A stretch of 64,000 bases of DNA from the NCBI GenBank assembly GCA_934098565.1, contig CAKOON010000001.1, forward strand, positions 62,001 through 126,000, read 5' to 3'. Position 1 is the first letter of the stretch. The number at the start of each line of letters is the position of its first letter. The DNA comes from an uncultured Bacilli bacterium (lineage in GTDB: Bacteria; Bacillota_I; Bacilli_A; RF39; UBA660). Under the pieces are notes generated by a model that was not told the DNA's origin, ran no database searches, and saw nothing but the letters and a program-made list of their open reading frames with translations. Shown here in pieces: positions 34,329 through 42,077 of the stretch. A program made the translations under genes and the position numbers.

Positions 34329-35573
34329 ATGGAAAGACATATTATGTGTATTGATTTAAAAAGTTTTTTTGCATCTTGTGAATGTGTTGAAAGACATATT
34401 AATCCTTTTACGACCCCTTTAGTAGTGGCTAATCCTAATCAAGGCAAGGGGGCGATTACTCTAGCTATTACCCCATATTTAAAGGCTAAAGGAATTAAAT
34501 CCCGAATTAGACTTTATGAAATACCACCTTGGATAAAGTATGAGATTGTTTCTCCACGAATGAGTCTTTATATTAAAAAAAGTAAGGAAGTTGTTAACAT
34601 TTATTTAAACTTTGTTAGTGAAGAAGATTTACATATTTATTCTGTTGATGAGTGTTTCTTAGACGTTACGCATTATCTTAAAATGTATGGTATGTCGGAT
34701 AGAGAATTGGCGAAAACTATTTTAAATACCATAACTAAAAAAACTGGCCTTACGGCTAACTGTGGGATAGGACCAAATATGCTTTTAGCAAAGGTGGCAA
34801 TGGATACAGAAGCAAAAAAGTATAAAGATGGGATAGCCAAATGGACTTATGATGACATCCCAACTAAATTGTGGCCGATTACGCCTTTATCCAAAATGTG
34901 GTCAATTGGCAGCCGAATGGAAGTGCGGCTTAACGCCATGGGATTATATCGGATTGGGGATATTGCACGATACGATAAGACGATTTTGAAGAGAAAATTC
35001 GGAGTAATTGGTGAAGAGTTGTGGTGTCATGCCAATGGGATAGATGACTCTGTTATTAGCGATTTTAAAATGCCCCCAAAGAATTCCAGTTATTCAAATA
35101 GTCAAGTGTTATTTAAAGATTATAATGGCAATAATATTATGATTATTATTCGAGAAACGATTGAAGTGGTTTGCCGAAGATTACGAAAAAACAAAAAACA
35201 AGCTAGTATAATTGGCTTAGGTATTGGGTATAGTATAGAAGTCGGTGGTGGTTTTTACCATAGTGTAAGGGTAAATCCAACTTATGATGAGAATGAATTT
35301 TTCTTTGTTTGTACTAATATTTTTGATAAATTCTATAATGATATGCCTATCAGAAAAGTTAGTATAGTCGCTGGTAATTTAATTGATGATGCTTCTATTC
35401 AGCTCAATTTGTTTAGCAATGTTGAGACTATGGAAGATAATAAAAAATTAAATGAAACGGTTGATAAAATTAAAGAAAAATATGGTAATAATAGTATTAT
35501 CAAAGCTTCTAATCTGTTAAGTGATTCAACTGCCATCGATAGAAATGGTAAAATAGGTGGTCACAGTGCATAA
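34329..35573 (+). CDS. Y-family DNA polymerase, UvrX/ImpB type
   Basis: The 414 residues hold the Y-family motifs. The first metal site is CIDLKSFFASCE (Asp9). SVDECFLDV supplies the second acidic pair, and TANCGIGPNMLLAKVAMD is the DNA-contacting motif. A helix-hairpin-helix (WSIGSRMEVRLNAMGLYRIGDIA) and a little-finger domain follow. UvrX-type enzymes do error-prone synthesis past lesions and are common on phages and plasmids of Bacillota, usually beside yolD. Here too, a YolD-like gene overlaps the 3' end by 8 bp. GGAGGG lies 3 nt before ATG. The 255 bases upstream contain no gene beyond the terminator. Confidence 0.9.
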   Translation: MERHIMCIDLKSFFASCECVERHINPFTTPLVVANPNQGKGAITLAITPYLKAKGIKSRIRLYEIPPWIKYEIVSPRMSLYIKKSKEVVNIYLNFVSEEDLHIYSVDECFLDVTHYLKMYGMSDRELAKTILNTITKKTGLTANCGIGPNMLLAKVAMDTEAKKYKDGIAKWTYDDIPTKLWPITPLSKMWSIGSRMEVRLNAMGLYRIGDIARYDKTILKRKFGVIGEELWCHANGIDDSVISDFKMPPKNSSYSNSQVLFKDYNGNNIMIIIRETIEVVCRRLRKNKKQASIIGLGIGYSIEVGGGFYHSVRVNPTYDENEFFFVCTNIFDKFYNDMPIRKVSIVAGNLIDDASIQLNLFSNVETMEDNKKLNETVDKIKEKYGNNSIIKASNLLSDSTAIDRNGKIGGHSA

Positions 35574-35883
35574 TAGGTCGCAAATCAAGTGGAAGGCTTT
35601 TGAGTCTTTGTATAAAACTAATGAAGTAAAAAAAGATTTAGTTACGAAGCAAAATTATCAAAAAATGCCGGATTTGTCGATGGACCAATATATGGAAATG
35701 GAAGAACAATTACGTTCAGCATACAGTAGAGGGGTTATTGTTCTTCTAACCTATTACCGTTATCCTAAGTTTTATCAAATAATGGATACAATTAAGAGGT
35801 TAGATATTTCTTTGAAAAAAATATATTTAGGAAGTGGCAAAGTTTTGGATATGCGTCAAATTGTTAAAATAGAATTAAAGTAG
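35566..35883 (+). CDS. YolD-like protein
   Basis: I prefer GTG 35566 (MHNRSQIKWKAF) because AGGTGG lies about 5 nt upstream; GTG 35557 is possible. The 105 residues show the YolD layout: a basic start, IKWKAF near residue 6, a central helical part ending in a hydrophobic VIVLLTYYRYPKF beta segment, and a YLGSG-containing C terminus. YolD proteins always accompany UvrX-like polymerases and are thought to modulate them, but the mechanism is not established. Confidence 0.82.
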   Translation: MHNRSQIKWKAFESLYKTNEVKKDLVTKQNYQKMPDLSMDQYMEMEEQLRSAYSRGVIVLLTYYRYPKFYQIMDTIKRLDISLKKIYLGSGKVLDMRQIVKIELK

Positions 35884-35986
35884 AGTTAAGTAGAATGTCG
35901 GGAGACAAAATTTTGGCTATTTTTAGTGAAAGGTAAGATACTTTGATTAAAATTAAAAAAAAAACTAGAAATTTGTGATTTTTTTC

Positions 35987-36015
35987 TTGCAAAAAGAAAA
36001 GCTCTATGGTAAGAT
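35987..36015 (+). promoter_or_regulatory. Sigma-A promoter of tRNA-Ala
   Basis: TTGCAA (35987-35992) and TAAGAT (36010-36015) are 17 bp apart, 20 bp before the tRNA. Confidence 0.6.
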
Positions 36016-36034
36016 TAATTTGTTGTTGATGACT

Positions 36035-36111
36035 GGGGGATTAGCTCAGCTGGCTAGAGCACCTGCCCTGCACGCAGGGGGTCAAGGGTTCGAATCCCTT
36101 ATCCTCCACCA
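36035..36111 (+). tRNA. tRNA-Ala(TGC) with C at position 33
   Basis: A full cloverleaf: acceptor GGGGGAT/ATCCTCC, D-arm GCTC/GAGC, anticodon stem CCTGC/GCAGG, T-loop TTCGAAT and encoded CCA. The 7-nt anticodon loop reads CCTGCAC, so the anticodon is TGC. Position 33, almost always T, is C here. Confidence 0.93.
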
Positions 36112-36122
36112 GTTAGATTATT

Positions 36123-36150
36123 AAAGTTCTGTAAAAGGAACTTTTTTTTG
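36123..36150 (+). terminator. Intrinsic terminator of tRNA-Ala
   Basis: AAAGTTC (36123-36129) pairs with GAACTTT (36138-36144), followed by T residues. Confidence 0.85.
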
Positions 36151-36402
36151 TGCCTTGATATATTTTTACGAAAAAAGCATTGATGGTTTTAATTATTTCC
36201 CCTCATGCACAATATAGCCTAATATTAAAGAAAAGGTTAAACATTTTTTAATAAAAGTCAACTTGTTTTTACTACTTAATTTGTTTTTGTGATTTAGATA
36301 AACAAACGACATTTTTGAATTTTAAGTTATATGGTATTAACTTGTCTAATTTTTGGCATAATTTTAGAAAAAGACCTTGGCAAAATAACTTTAAAGTGGT
36401 TA

Positions 36403-36456
36403 TATATATTCTATAAGACATAATAAGTTTATAGAAATTTTCATTATTTATATAGG
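36403..36456 (-). repeat. Dispersed 53-bp repeat, copy 3 (inverted)
   Basis: The reverse complement begins CCTATATAAATAATGAAAA, has TTTCTATAAACTTATTAT and ends TAGAATATAT. It aligns with copies 1 and 2 with one gap. Confidence 0.62.
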
Positions 36457-36564
36457 AAATAAATTCAATAACTTAATTTATTGGCCATTTTACTTATTGG
36501 CTATCTAAGGCTTCTATTTTAGGAAAGAATTAGGGGGAGAATAAGTAAAAAAAGTGGCATTTTA

Positions 36565-36593
36565 TTTACAAAATCAAATAATCATAGTATATT
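36565..36593 (+). promoter_or_regulatory. Sigma-A promoter upstream of the unknown gene at 36705
   Basis: TTTACA (36565-36570) and TATATT (36588-36593) are 17 bp apart. The leader would be about 105 nt long. Confidence 0.5.
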
Positions 36594-36704
36594 AATGGTG
36601 GTTTAGAAATTGAAATGTTTAGGATTTATTAAATGCTTTTTAGCAAATTTAGGTAATTTTATTAGATTTTGATTTTTTTAGTTTTAGTTAGATAGGAATA
36701 CATT

Positions 36705-37499
36705 ATGAGAGAGCAAACTAAGGATTTTTATACAGTAGCCGAGATAATTACGGGGTTAAGAAGTGATTATGCTGTTTTAAGAGCAAATTTGTTAGAATTA
36801 CAAAAATTATTAGTGGTGACAGCAGATAAAAAGGTTTCTACCAGTTTATATTTTGATTCCATGGTAGATTGTCAACATCCAAATTTACGAGGGGTGTTTG
36901 CCAAAATTCAAAAATCATCTAAACTTGATGAGGTGTGGCAAAAGTATTTAACGAGATATTTTTATCATGATATGCTAAAAGAGACTGCTTTATATCATTT
37001 AAAAGAAATAAATGGCAGATTAATATTCATAGATGAAACGGAAGGCTTTGTAAGGCATGACCATATAGAAAAGATTGGGTTTAGTGACTTTTCTGCGGCT
37101 AGTCAAGCTTATAGTAATTTAAGGAAAGTTCCTTTTTATGAGATACCAAGTGTCAGAGTTATCTTAAATGTATATCAATCTTTATTAATTGATGGGTCTT
37201 TTATTTACTTTGATAATGAAGATAGTAGAAATGGGGCTATTGATATTATTTATGATGCTTTAACAGATGAGATTAAAGTTAATTCTAGCACTAAATGTTA
37301 TCCTTATTTTTTAGAACGCCTTTTAGAAACGGAAGTATATAAGGGGCAAATTCCTGAAAAGCTTAGGACTTTAATTGATAATAGTGGCGAGAAACAAAGT
37401 AAGATAGCTGTGGAGGATAGAATTAAATATCGAAAAGAAAATTTTACGTTTGGTCGTGATTATCAAAAAAGGCTAGCTCTAGTGAAAAAAAATAATTAA
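36705..37499 (+). CDS. Cytoplasmic protein of unknown function
   Basis: GATAGGA precedes ATG 36705. The 264 residues are soluble, with no signal peptide and no motif I can name. There is an N-terminal helical part, a central DETEGFVRHDHIEKIGF stretch and a Lys/Arg-rich C-terminal end (EDRIKYRKENFTF). The gene heads a three-gene run with two FAD oxidoreductases, starting 20 bp before the first of them. A link to flavin redox chemistry is contextual only. Confidence 0.65.
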   Translation: MREQTKDFYTVAEIITGLRSDYAVLRANLLELQKLLVVTADKKVSTSLYFDSMVDCQHPNLRGVFAKIQKSSKLDEVWQKYLTRYFYHDMLKETALYHLKEINGRLIFIDETEGFVRHDHIEKIGFSDFSAASQAYSNLRKVPFYEIPSVRVILNVYQSLLIDGSFIYFDNEDSRNGAIDIIYDALTDEIKVNSSTKCYPYFLERLLETEVYKGQIPEKLRTLIDNSGEKQSKIAVEDRIKYRKENFTFGRDYQKRLALVKKNN

Positions 37500-37519
37500 A
37501 AGAGAAGGTGAAAAATTTA

Positions 37520-38728
37520 ATGACGAAAGTAGGGATAATTGGTGGCGGTGCCTCGGGAATGATGAGCGCTATTATATTAGCTAGAATGGGCATTGATGTC
37601 ACAATTATTGAAAAAAATAGTGCTTTAGGCAAAAAAATTTTGATGACCGGCAATGGTCGCTGTAATTATTTCAATGATGAGATAACTATTGATAAGTATT
37701 ATACAAACGATTATGCTTTTTTAAAAAAAATTGTTAATGAAAATAATGTTTTTAAAGCCAAAGAATTTCTAAAAAGTATTGGCTTAGTACCAAGAATAAA
37801 AAATGGCTATTATTATCCTATGAGTAATACAGCTTCGGCGGTATTGAATGCCTTTTTAGTTGAAATAGAAAAAAGAAATATAAAAGTGCTGCTAGATAGT
37901 GAAGTAAATGAGATTAAGGAAACCCAGGGCAAGTATTATGTTATTGTAAATGGCAAAAAACTGATTTTTGATAAAATAATTATCGCTATCGGTAGTAAGG
38001 CCGGTTTAAAAGAAAATAATAATTATCAATTATTTACAAGTTTGGGTATAAAATTAAATCCGGTGTTGCCAGCCTTGTGTCCTTTGGTTTTAAACGGTGA
38101 TTTTTTTAATAAATGGTCTGGGATAAGAGTGGCTGCTTGTGTAAGTGTTTATGAAGATAATAAATTTATTAAAAGTGATTTAGGAGAAGTTCAATTAACT
38201 GATTATGGTATTAGTGGTATTTGTGTGATGAACTTGAGTTCTCTTGTTAGCAGAGGTTTATATAATAAGAAAAACGTGCGGGTTCATTTGAACTTTTTGC
38301 CGGATATTGAAAAAGACAAAATAGATGAGTGGTTGACTTTAAGAGATAAAAATTTATATCAAAGAACGGTAATTCAATTACTAGAAAGTATCATTCCTTA
38401 TAAGTTACTTTATATTTTAGTAAGTAAAGCTAATATTAAGAGTAATTGTCATTATAAGAGTTTGACTTCAGAAGAAAAAAATAATCTTATCAATAATTTG
38501 AGTGATTTGACTTTAGAAGTTAGGGAAACTAAAGAAATTTTCAAAGGCCAAGTAGTGACAGGCGGTGTTCCGGTTGAACGAATTAAGGATAACTTAGAAG
38601 ATAAGAAGTATCCGGGAATTTATTATACCGGAGAGATTTTAGATGTTGATGGTATCTGTGGTGGCTTTAATCTTGGCTTTGCTTGGATGTCGAGTTTAGT
38701 GGTGTGTGATGATTTATGCTTAAAGTAA
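37520..38728 (+). CDS. FAD-dependent oxidoreductase, HI0933/YhiN (BaiN) family
   Basis: I start at ATG 37520, which follows GAGAAGGTG; the GTG at 37508 overlaps that site. The 402 residues begin with a dinucleotide-binding GIIGGGASGMMSAI and a following acidic strand end (TIIEKN). KILMTGNGRCNYFN is the hallmark of the HI0933 family. It ends with YYTGEILDVDGICGGFNLGFAWMSS. Members are flavoproteins of uncertain substrate; the related BaiN reduces bile-acid intermediates. Overlap of 13 bp with the next gene shows translational coupling with a second flavoprotein. Confidence 0.85.
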   Translation: MTKVGIIGGGASGMMSAIILARMGIDVTIIEKNSALGKKILMTGNGRCNYFNDEITIDKYYTNDYAFLKKIVNENNVFKAKEFLKSIGLVPRIKNGYYYPMSNTASAVLNAFLVEIEKRNIKVLLDSEVNEIKETQGKYYVIVNGKKLIFDKIIIAIGSKAGLKENNNYQLFTSLGIKLNPVLPALCPLVLNGDFFNKWSGIRVAACVSVYEDNKFIKSDLGEVQLTDYGISGICVMNLSSLVSRGLYNKKNVRVHLNFLPDIEKDKIDEWLTLRDKNLYQRTVIQLLESIIPYKLLYILVSKANIKSNCHYKSLTSEEKNNLINNLSDLTLEVRETKEIFKGQVVTGGVPVERIKDNLEDKKYPGIYYTGEILDVDGICGGFNLGFAWMSSLVVCDDLCLK

Positions 38729-40311
38729 GAGAAATAAAAATTAGATATCAAGATGATAATGAGGAGAATTTAAAAAAAGCTGTCCTAAAAAAACTAAGGT
38801 TATCAAAAAGTGAAAACAATGATTTTGCTGATTTTAAGATAATAAAGAAATCAATTGATGCCCGAAAAAAGCCATATATCGAATATGTTTATGAAGTTAT
38901 GTGTAGTCTTGATGAGAAAACAGAGGCTAGATTGCTGAGATTAAATGATAGAGATATAGTTAAGGGGCAGGAAATAAAGTACGATTTTAAACCTAGAGGG
39001 AGTGCAAAAATAAAGAAACCGATAATTGTTATTGGTAGTGGTCCTGCTGGTTTGTTTGCTAGTTATAATTTGGTGAAAAATGGTTATCCTGTTATAATAG
39101 TTGAACGTGGTAGCGAGATTACTAAACGAGTTTCTAAAGTTGAAAATTTTTTGCGAGAAAATAAACTAGATACCGAATGCAATATTCAATTTGGTGAAGG
39201 GGGCGCCGGGACTTTTTCTGATGGTAAGTTAAATACTTTGGTGAATGATAAAGAAGGTAGATATCAATATGTAATGGAGACTTTTGCTTCTTTTGGGGCC
39301 GCTAGTGAGATTAAATATGTAAATAAACCTCACATTGGAACGGATGTTTTAAGAAATGTTATTACAAAGATGCGAAAAAAAATAGAAAGTTTAGGCGGCA
39401 AATTTCTTTTTGATACTAAGTTAACTGGCATTAATATTGCAAAAGGCCAAGTAGTGAGTGTCGTTTTAAATAATGAAACGGAGATTAGTTGTAGTGCAGT
39501 TGTTTTAGCAGTGGGCCATTCAGCTCGTGATACTTTCTACATGCTAAAAGAAGCCGGTTTACAAATGGAAAACAAGCCGTTTGCAGTGGGGTTACGCATT
39601 ATGCATTCCCAAGAAATGATAGATAAAAGTCAATATGGCGTAAACGATTCTAGGTTGCCGGTTGCTTCTTATAAACTTACTTTTAAGGCTTCAACGGGGA
39701 AGGGCGTTTACAGTTTTTGTATGTGCCCTGGTGGTTATGTAGTTAACGCTTCTAGTGAAGAAAAAAGATTGTGTATCAATGGGATGAGTTATTCTAAAAG
39801 AGATAGTGGGGTTGCCAATAGTGCAATTATCGTGACAGTTAATGAGACGGATTATGGAAGCAATCTTTTTGATGGAGTTGAATTTCAAAAAAAACTAGAA
39901 GAAAAGGCTTATTTTTTAGGAAATGGTTTGATTCCAATTGAAAAATATGGTGACTTTAAAAATAAAATGGTTCCCAAGAATTTAGGAAGTATGGAACCCA
40001 GAGTTAAAGGAAGATTCAGTTTAGCTGATTTGAATGGCTTGTTGCCGGAAGTATTAAATAAGTCGTTAAAAGAGGCAATAGAATATTTTGGCAAAAAAAT
40101 TGATGGCTTTAATAATGATGATAGTCTTCTTTGTGGAGTTGAAGCTAGGACTTCAAGCCCAATTAGAATTTTACGAGATGAAAATTATGAAGCGAATATT
40201 GAGGGAATCTATCCAAGTGGGGAAGGTGCTGGGTATGCTGGTGGTATAACTAGTGCCGCGATTGATGGTTTAAAAGTAAGCGAAGCTATCATGAACAAAT
40301 ATAAGGCATAG
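38716..40311 (+). CDS. FAD-dependent dehydrogenase, COG2509-type
   Basis: The 531 residues start with an 85-residue domain rich in Lys. The FAD-binding IVIGSGPAGLFASYNL (about 97-112) and the family motif NIQFGEGGAGTFSDGKLNT (about 155-173) follow. It ends with GIYPSGEGAGYAGGITSAAIDG. COG2509 proteins are widespread in Bacillota next to HI0933-type flavoproteins, and their substrate is not established. Its start codon lies inside the preceding gene (13-bp overlap). The gene ends at a bidirectional terminator shared with a convergent acetyltransferase. Confidence 0.85.
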   Translation: MLKVREIKIRYQDDNEENLKKAVLKKLRLSKSENNDFADFKIIKKSIDARKKPYIEYVYEVMCSLDEKTEARLLRLNDRDIVKGQEIKYDFKPRGSAKIKKPIIVIGSGPAGLFASYNLVKNGYPVIIVERGSEITKRVSKVENFLRENKLDTECNIQFGEGGAGTFSDGKLNTLVNDKEGRYQYVMETFASFGAASEIKYVNKPHIGTDVLRNVITKMRKKIESLGGKFLFDTKLTGINIAKGQVVSVVLNNETEISCSAVVLAVGHSARDTFYMLKEAGLQMENKPFAVGLRIMHSQEMIDKSQYGVNDSRLPVASYKLTFKASTGKGVYSFCMCPGGYVVNASSEEKRLCINGMSYSKRDSGVANSAIIVTVNETDYGSNLFDGVEFQKKLEEKAYFLGNGLIPIEKYGDFKNKMVPKNLGSMEPRVKGRFSLADLNGLLPEVLNKSLKEAIEYFGKKIDGFNNDDSLLCGVEARTSSPIRILRDENYEANIEGIYPSGEGAGYAGGITSAAIDGLKVSEAIMNKYKA

Positions 40312-40442
40312 AAAAAAATTACTAAGAAGAAGTTAATTGATTTTATTAAAATTGCTGTGGTTAGATTGCTATAAAAATTTAGAAAATAAAAAATGATGTA
40401 AATAAAAATTTGAATAATCAAAAGAAAAAAAGAATAAAAAAG

Positions 40443-40490
40443 AAAACTAAATAGGAAAATGACATATAAGTCGAGTCCTATTTAGTTTTT
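40443..40490. terminator. Bidirectional terminator between convergent genes
   Basis: A 14-bp perfect stem (40443-40456 with 40476-40489) has T-rich tails on both strands and contains the stop of the minus-strand gene. Confidence 0.85.
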
Positions 40491-40987
40491 TCTTTACGAT
40501 TATAATGATATTGATTACCTTCAAAATAAGTATAGCCTGCTTTTAATGCTGCTTTTTTACTTTTAATATTTTCATCTTTAATACTTGCTACAATAAAGGA
40601 AATTGTAGGATACATTTCTAAAAGTTTAATACTTATTTCTATTTCAAGAGTTTGACCAAGGTGCTTGTTTTGATATTTCGGAATAATTCCTAGACAAATT
40701 TCAATTTCATCTGGTAGCATTTTGCCATCAATTTCCTCTGCTGGGTGAAAATTAGTAAATAGTATACCTATTGGATTGTTCATATAATAGATGACATAAG
40801 TATTTGAAATACCATCATCTTTGTTTCTTATTAAATTATTTGCAATGAAGTCATCTAAATTAGAAGATATCTCAGAGACATCTTTGAATTTTTTTAGAAT
40901 ATCTTTAATGGTTAAATGTTCTGAATTTAAAACATCATAAACCTTAAAGCAAAAATTATCGGTAATTATTTCTTTATTGGTTGACAT
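40478..40987 (-). CDS. GNAT-family N-acetyltransferase
   Basis: The 169 residues fit the GNAT fold. The pyrophosphate-binding motif A is near 105-125 (IEICLGIIPKYQNKHLGQTL, with the Q-x-x-x-x-G/L variant). A beta strand and helix (FIVASIKDENIKSKKAALKAGY) follow, where the Ala-Gly pair is typical of motif B. It uses acetyl-CoA on an unknown amine or protein. It is a single gene with its own promoter and converges on the FAD oxidoreductase pair. Confidence 0.8.
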   Translation of the reverse strand: MSTNKEIITDNFCFKVYDVLNSEHLTIKDILKKFKDVSEISSNLDDFIANNLIRNKDDGISNTYVIYYMNNPIGILFTNFHPAEEIDGKMLPDEIEICLGIIPKYQNKHLGQTLEIEISIKLLEMYPTISFIVASIKDENIKSKKAALKAGYTYFEGNQYHYNRKEKTK

Positions 40988-41013
40988 ATTGTACCCGCTT
41001 TCTTTCTAATAAT

Positions 41014-41042
41014 ACTATATCACACTATGATAGAAAGGTTAA
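41014..41042 (-). promoter_or_regulatory. Sigma-A promoter of the GNAT gene
   Basis: On the minus strand TTAACC (41042-41037), 17 bp, then TATAGT (41019-41014) with TGA before it (extended -10). Confidence 0.5.
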
Positions 41043-41157
41043 AAAACAATAAAGCATAGAAGCAAGACTTACTAAAATTAATTAAAAATATTTTAAGTTA
41101 GGGAAGCATACGGATATACTAATACTATAAATACAAGGATAATGGAAGCAAACAGCA

Positions 41158-41181
41158 CAAAAAAACTAGGCTTAAACCTAG
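41158..41181 (-). terminator. Intrinsic terminator of tRNA-Met
   Basis: The stem CTAGG/CCTAG (41166-41181, extended by TTTAAG) is followed on the minus strand by seven T. Confidence 0.75.
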
Positions 41182-41192
41182 CAATAATCAAA

Positions 41193-41269
41193 TGGTAGCG
41201 ACGGGGAGATTCGAACTCTCGACCTGCCGGGTATGAACCGGATGCTCTAGCCAGCTGAGCTACATCGCC
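41193..41269 (-). tRNA. tRNA-Met(CAT), probably elongator
   Basis: The minus strand gives acceptor GGCGATG/CGTCGCT, D-arm GCTC/GAGC, anticodon loop TTCATAC and an encoded CCA. Anticodon CAT with this D-loop fits elongator Met, although an Ile2 tRNA (modified CAT) cannot be excluded. Two mispairs are seen: T27-C43 in the anticodon stem and A50-C64 in the T-stem. Confidence 0.85.
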
Positions 41270-41290
41270 ATTTTTTCCTGACACTTTTTA

Positions 41291-41320
41291 ATTATAGCAA
41301 AACTTTTATTTTTTTGTCAA
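41291..41320 (-). promoter_or_regulatory. Sigma-A promoter of tRNA-Met
   Basis: On the minus strand a perfect TTGACA (41320-41315), 18 bp, then TATAAT (41296-41291). It diverges from the promoter at 41328. Confidence 0.7.
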
Positions 41321-41327
41321 TAAAAAC

Positions 41328-41356
41328 TTGCAATTTGATGTTAAATAGACTATAAT
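41328..41356 (+). promoter_or_regulatory. Sigma-A promoter of the YbxB-rpoBC unit
   Basis: TTGCAA (41328-41333), exactly 17 bp, then TATAAT (41351-41356), 30 bp before the methyltransferase start. Confidence 0.75.
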
Positions 41357-41385
41357 TTAGATATATTTGCCTTATGGGGAAAGAA

Positions 41386-42003
41386 ATGGTGATTATATTG
41401 GAACATTACTTTACAAATAACGAAAATTTAAAGAGCGAATTACGCACAATTAGTTATGAAGTAAATAATGTTCCTTTTTCATTTACTTCAGATAATGGAG
41501 TTTTCTCAAAGGACAAAATAGATTTTGGCAGTCTAAATTTAGTTAAGGTTCTTTTAAAAAATTATCCAAAAAAGAATATTAATGCTTTAGATGTTGGATG
41601 TGGTTATGGTTTTATTGGCATTAGCCTTGCCAAGTTGCTGGATAGTAAATTTGATATGGTTGATGTTAATAATCGTGCTATTCATTTGGCCAATATGAAT
41701 ATTAAGAACAATAAGGTGGAAGCAAGAGCCTTTTATAGTGATGCTTTAAGTGGCATCGATAAAAATTATGATTTGATTGTAACAAACCCTCCTATAAGGG
41801 CAGGGAAAGTAGTAGTAGAAAAAATATTACTTGATTCATTAAAACACTTAAACAGTGATGGCGAATTGTGGTTTGTTATAAGAAAAGATCAAGGAGCCAA
41901 GAGTATAATTAATTTACTAAAACCAGGCTATGAGGTAACTCTAGTTGAAAAGTGCAAAGGTTTTTATGTAATTAAGGCTAAAAATGTTGACAAGGCTAGA
42001 TAA
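41386..42003 (+). CDS. YbxB/RsmC-type class I methyltransferase upstream of rpoB
   Basis: I choose ATG 41386 after GGGGAAAG; ATG 41374 sits in front of that site. The 205 residues begin EHYF, with FSFTSDNGVFSKDKIDFGS, then the SAM motif ALDVGCGYGFIGISLA, and the catalytic VTNPPIRAGK (NPP[Y/F/I]). This is the RsmC family, whose members make N2-methylguanosine in 16S rRNA. In Bacillus the orthologue ybxB lies between rplL and rpoB, and the same placement is seen here, 74 bp before rpoB. No rplJL is present upstream; a tRNA is there instead. Confidence 0.88.
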   Translation: MVIILEHYFTNNENLKSELRTISYEVNNVPFSFTSDNGVFSKDKIDFGSLNLVKVLLKNYPKKNINALDVGCGYGFIGISLAKLLDSKFDMVDVNNRAIHLANMNIKNNKVEARAFYSDALSGIDKNYDLIVTNPPIRAGKVVVEKILLDSLKHLNSDGELWFVIRKDQGAKSIINLLKPGYEVTLVEKCKGFYVIKAKNVDKAR

Positions 42004-42077
42004 ATTTTATAAAATCGAGAATTGTTGACGTATTTAAAAGGTACTCAAAAAAATATTAGGTATAGGGGTGAATGCAA

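Larger units (their letters stand above)
36151..36704. other. Gene-free 554-bp AT-rich region with one dispersed repeat
   Basis: No frame longer than a few dozen codons has a start site. The region holds repeat copy 3 (36403-36456, minus orientation) and a promoter for the next gene at 36565. Nothing else is recognised. Confidence 0.5.

Noticed and set aside
41093..41284. Minus-strand 63-residue frame containing GDVAQLARASGSYPAGREFESP
   Set aside because: This is the well-known false protein made by translating a tRNA gene; it coincides with tRNA-Met.
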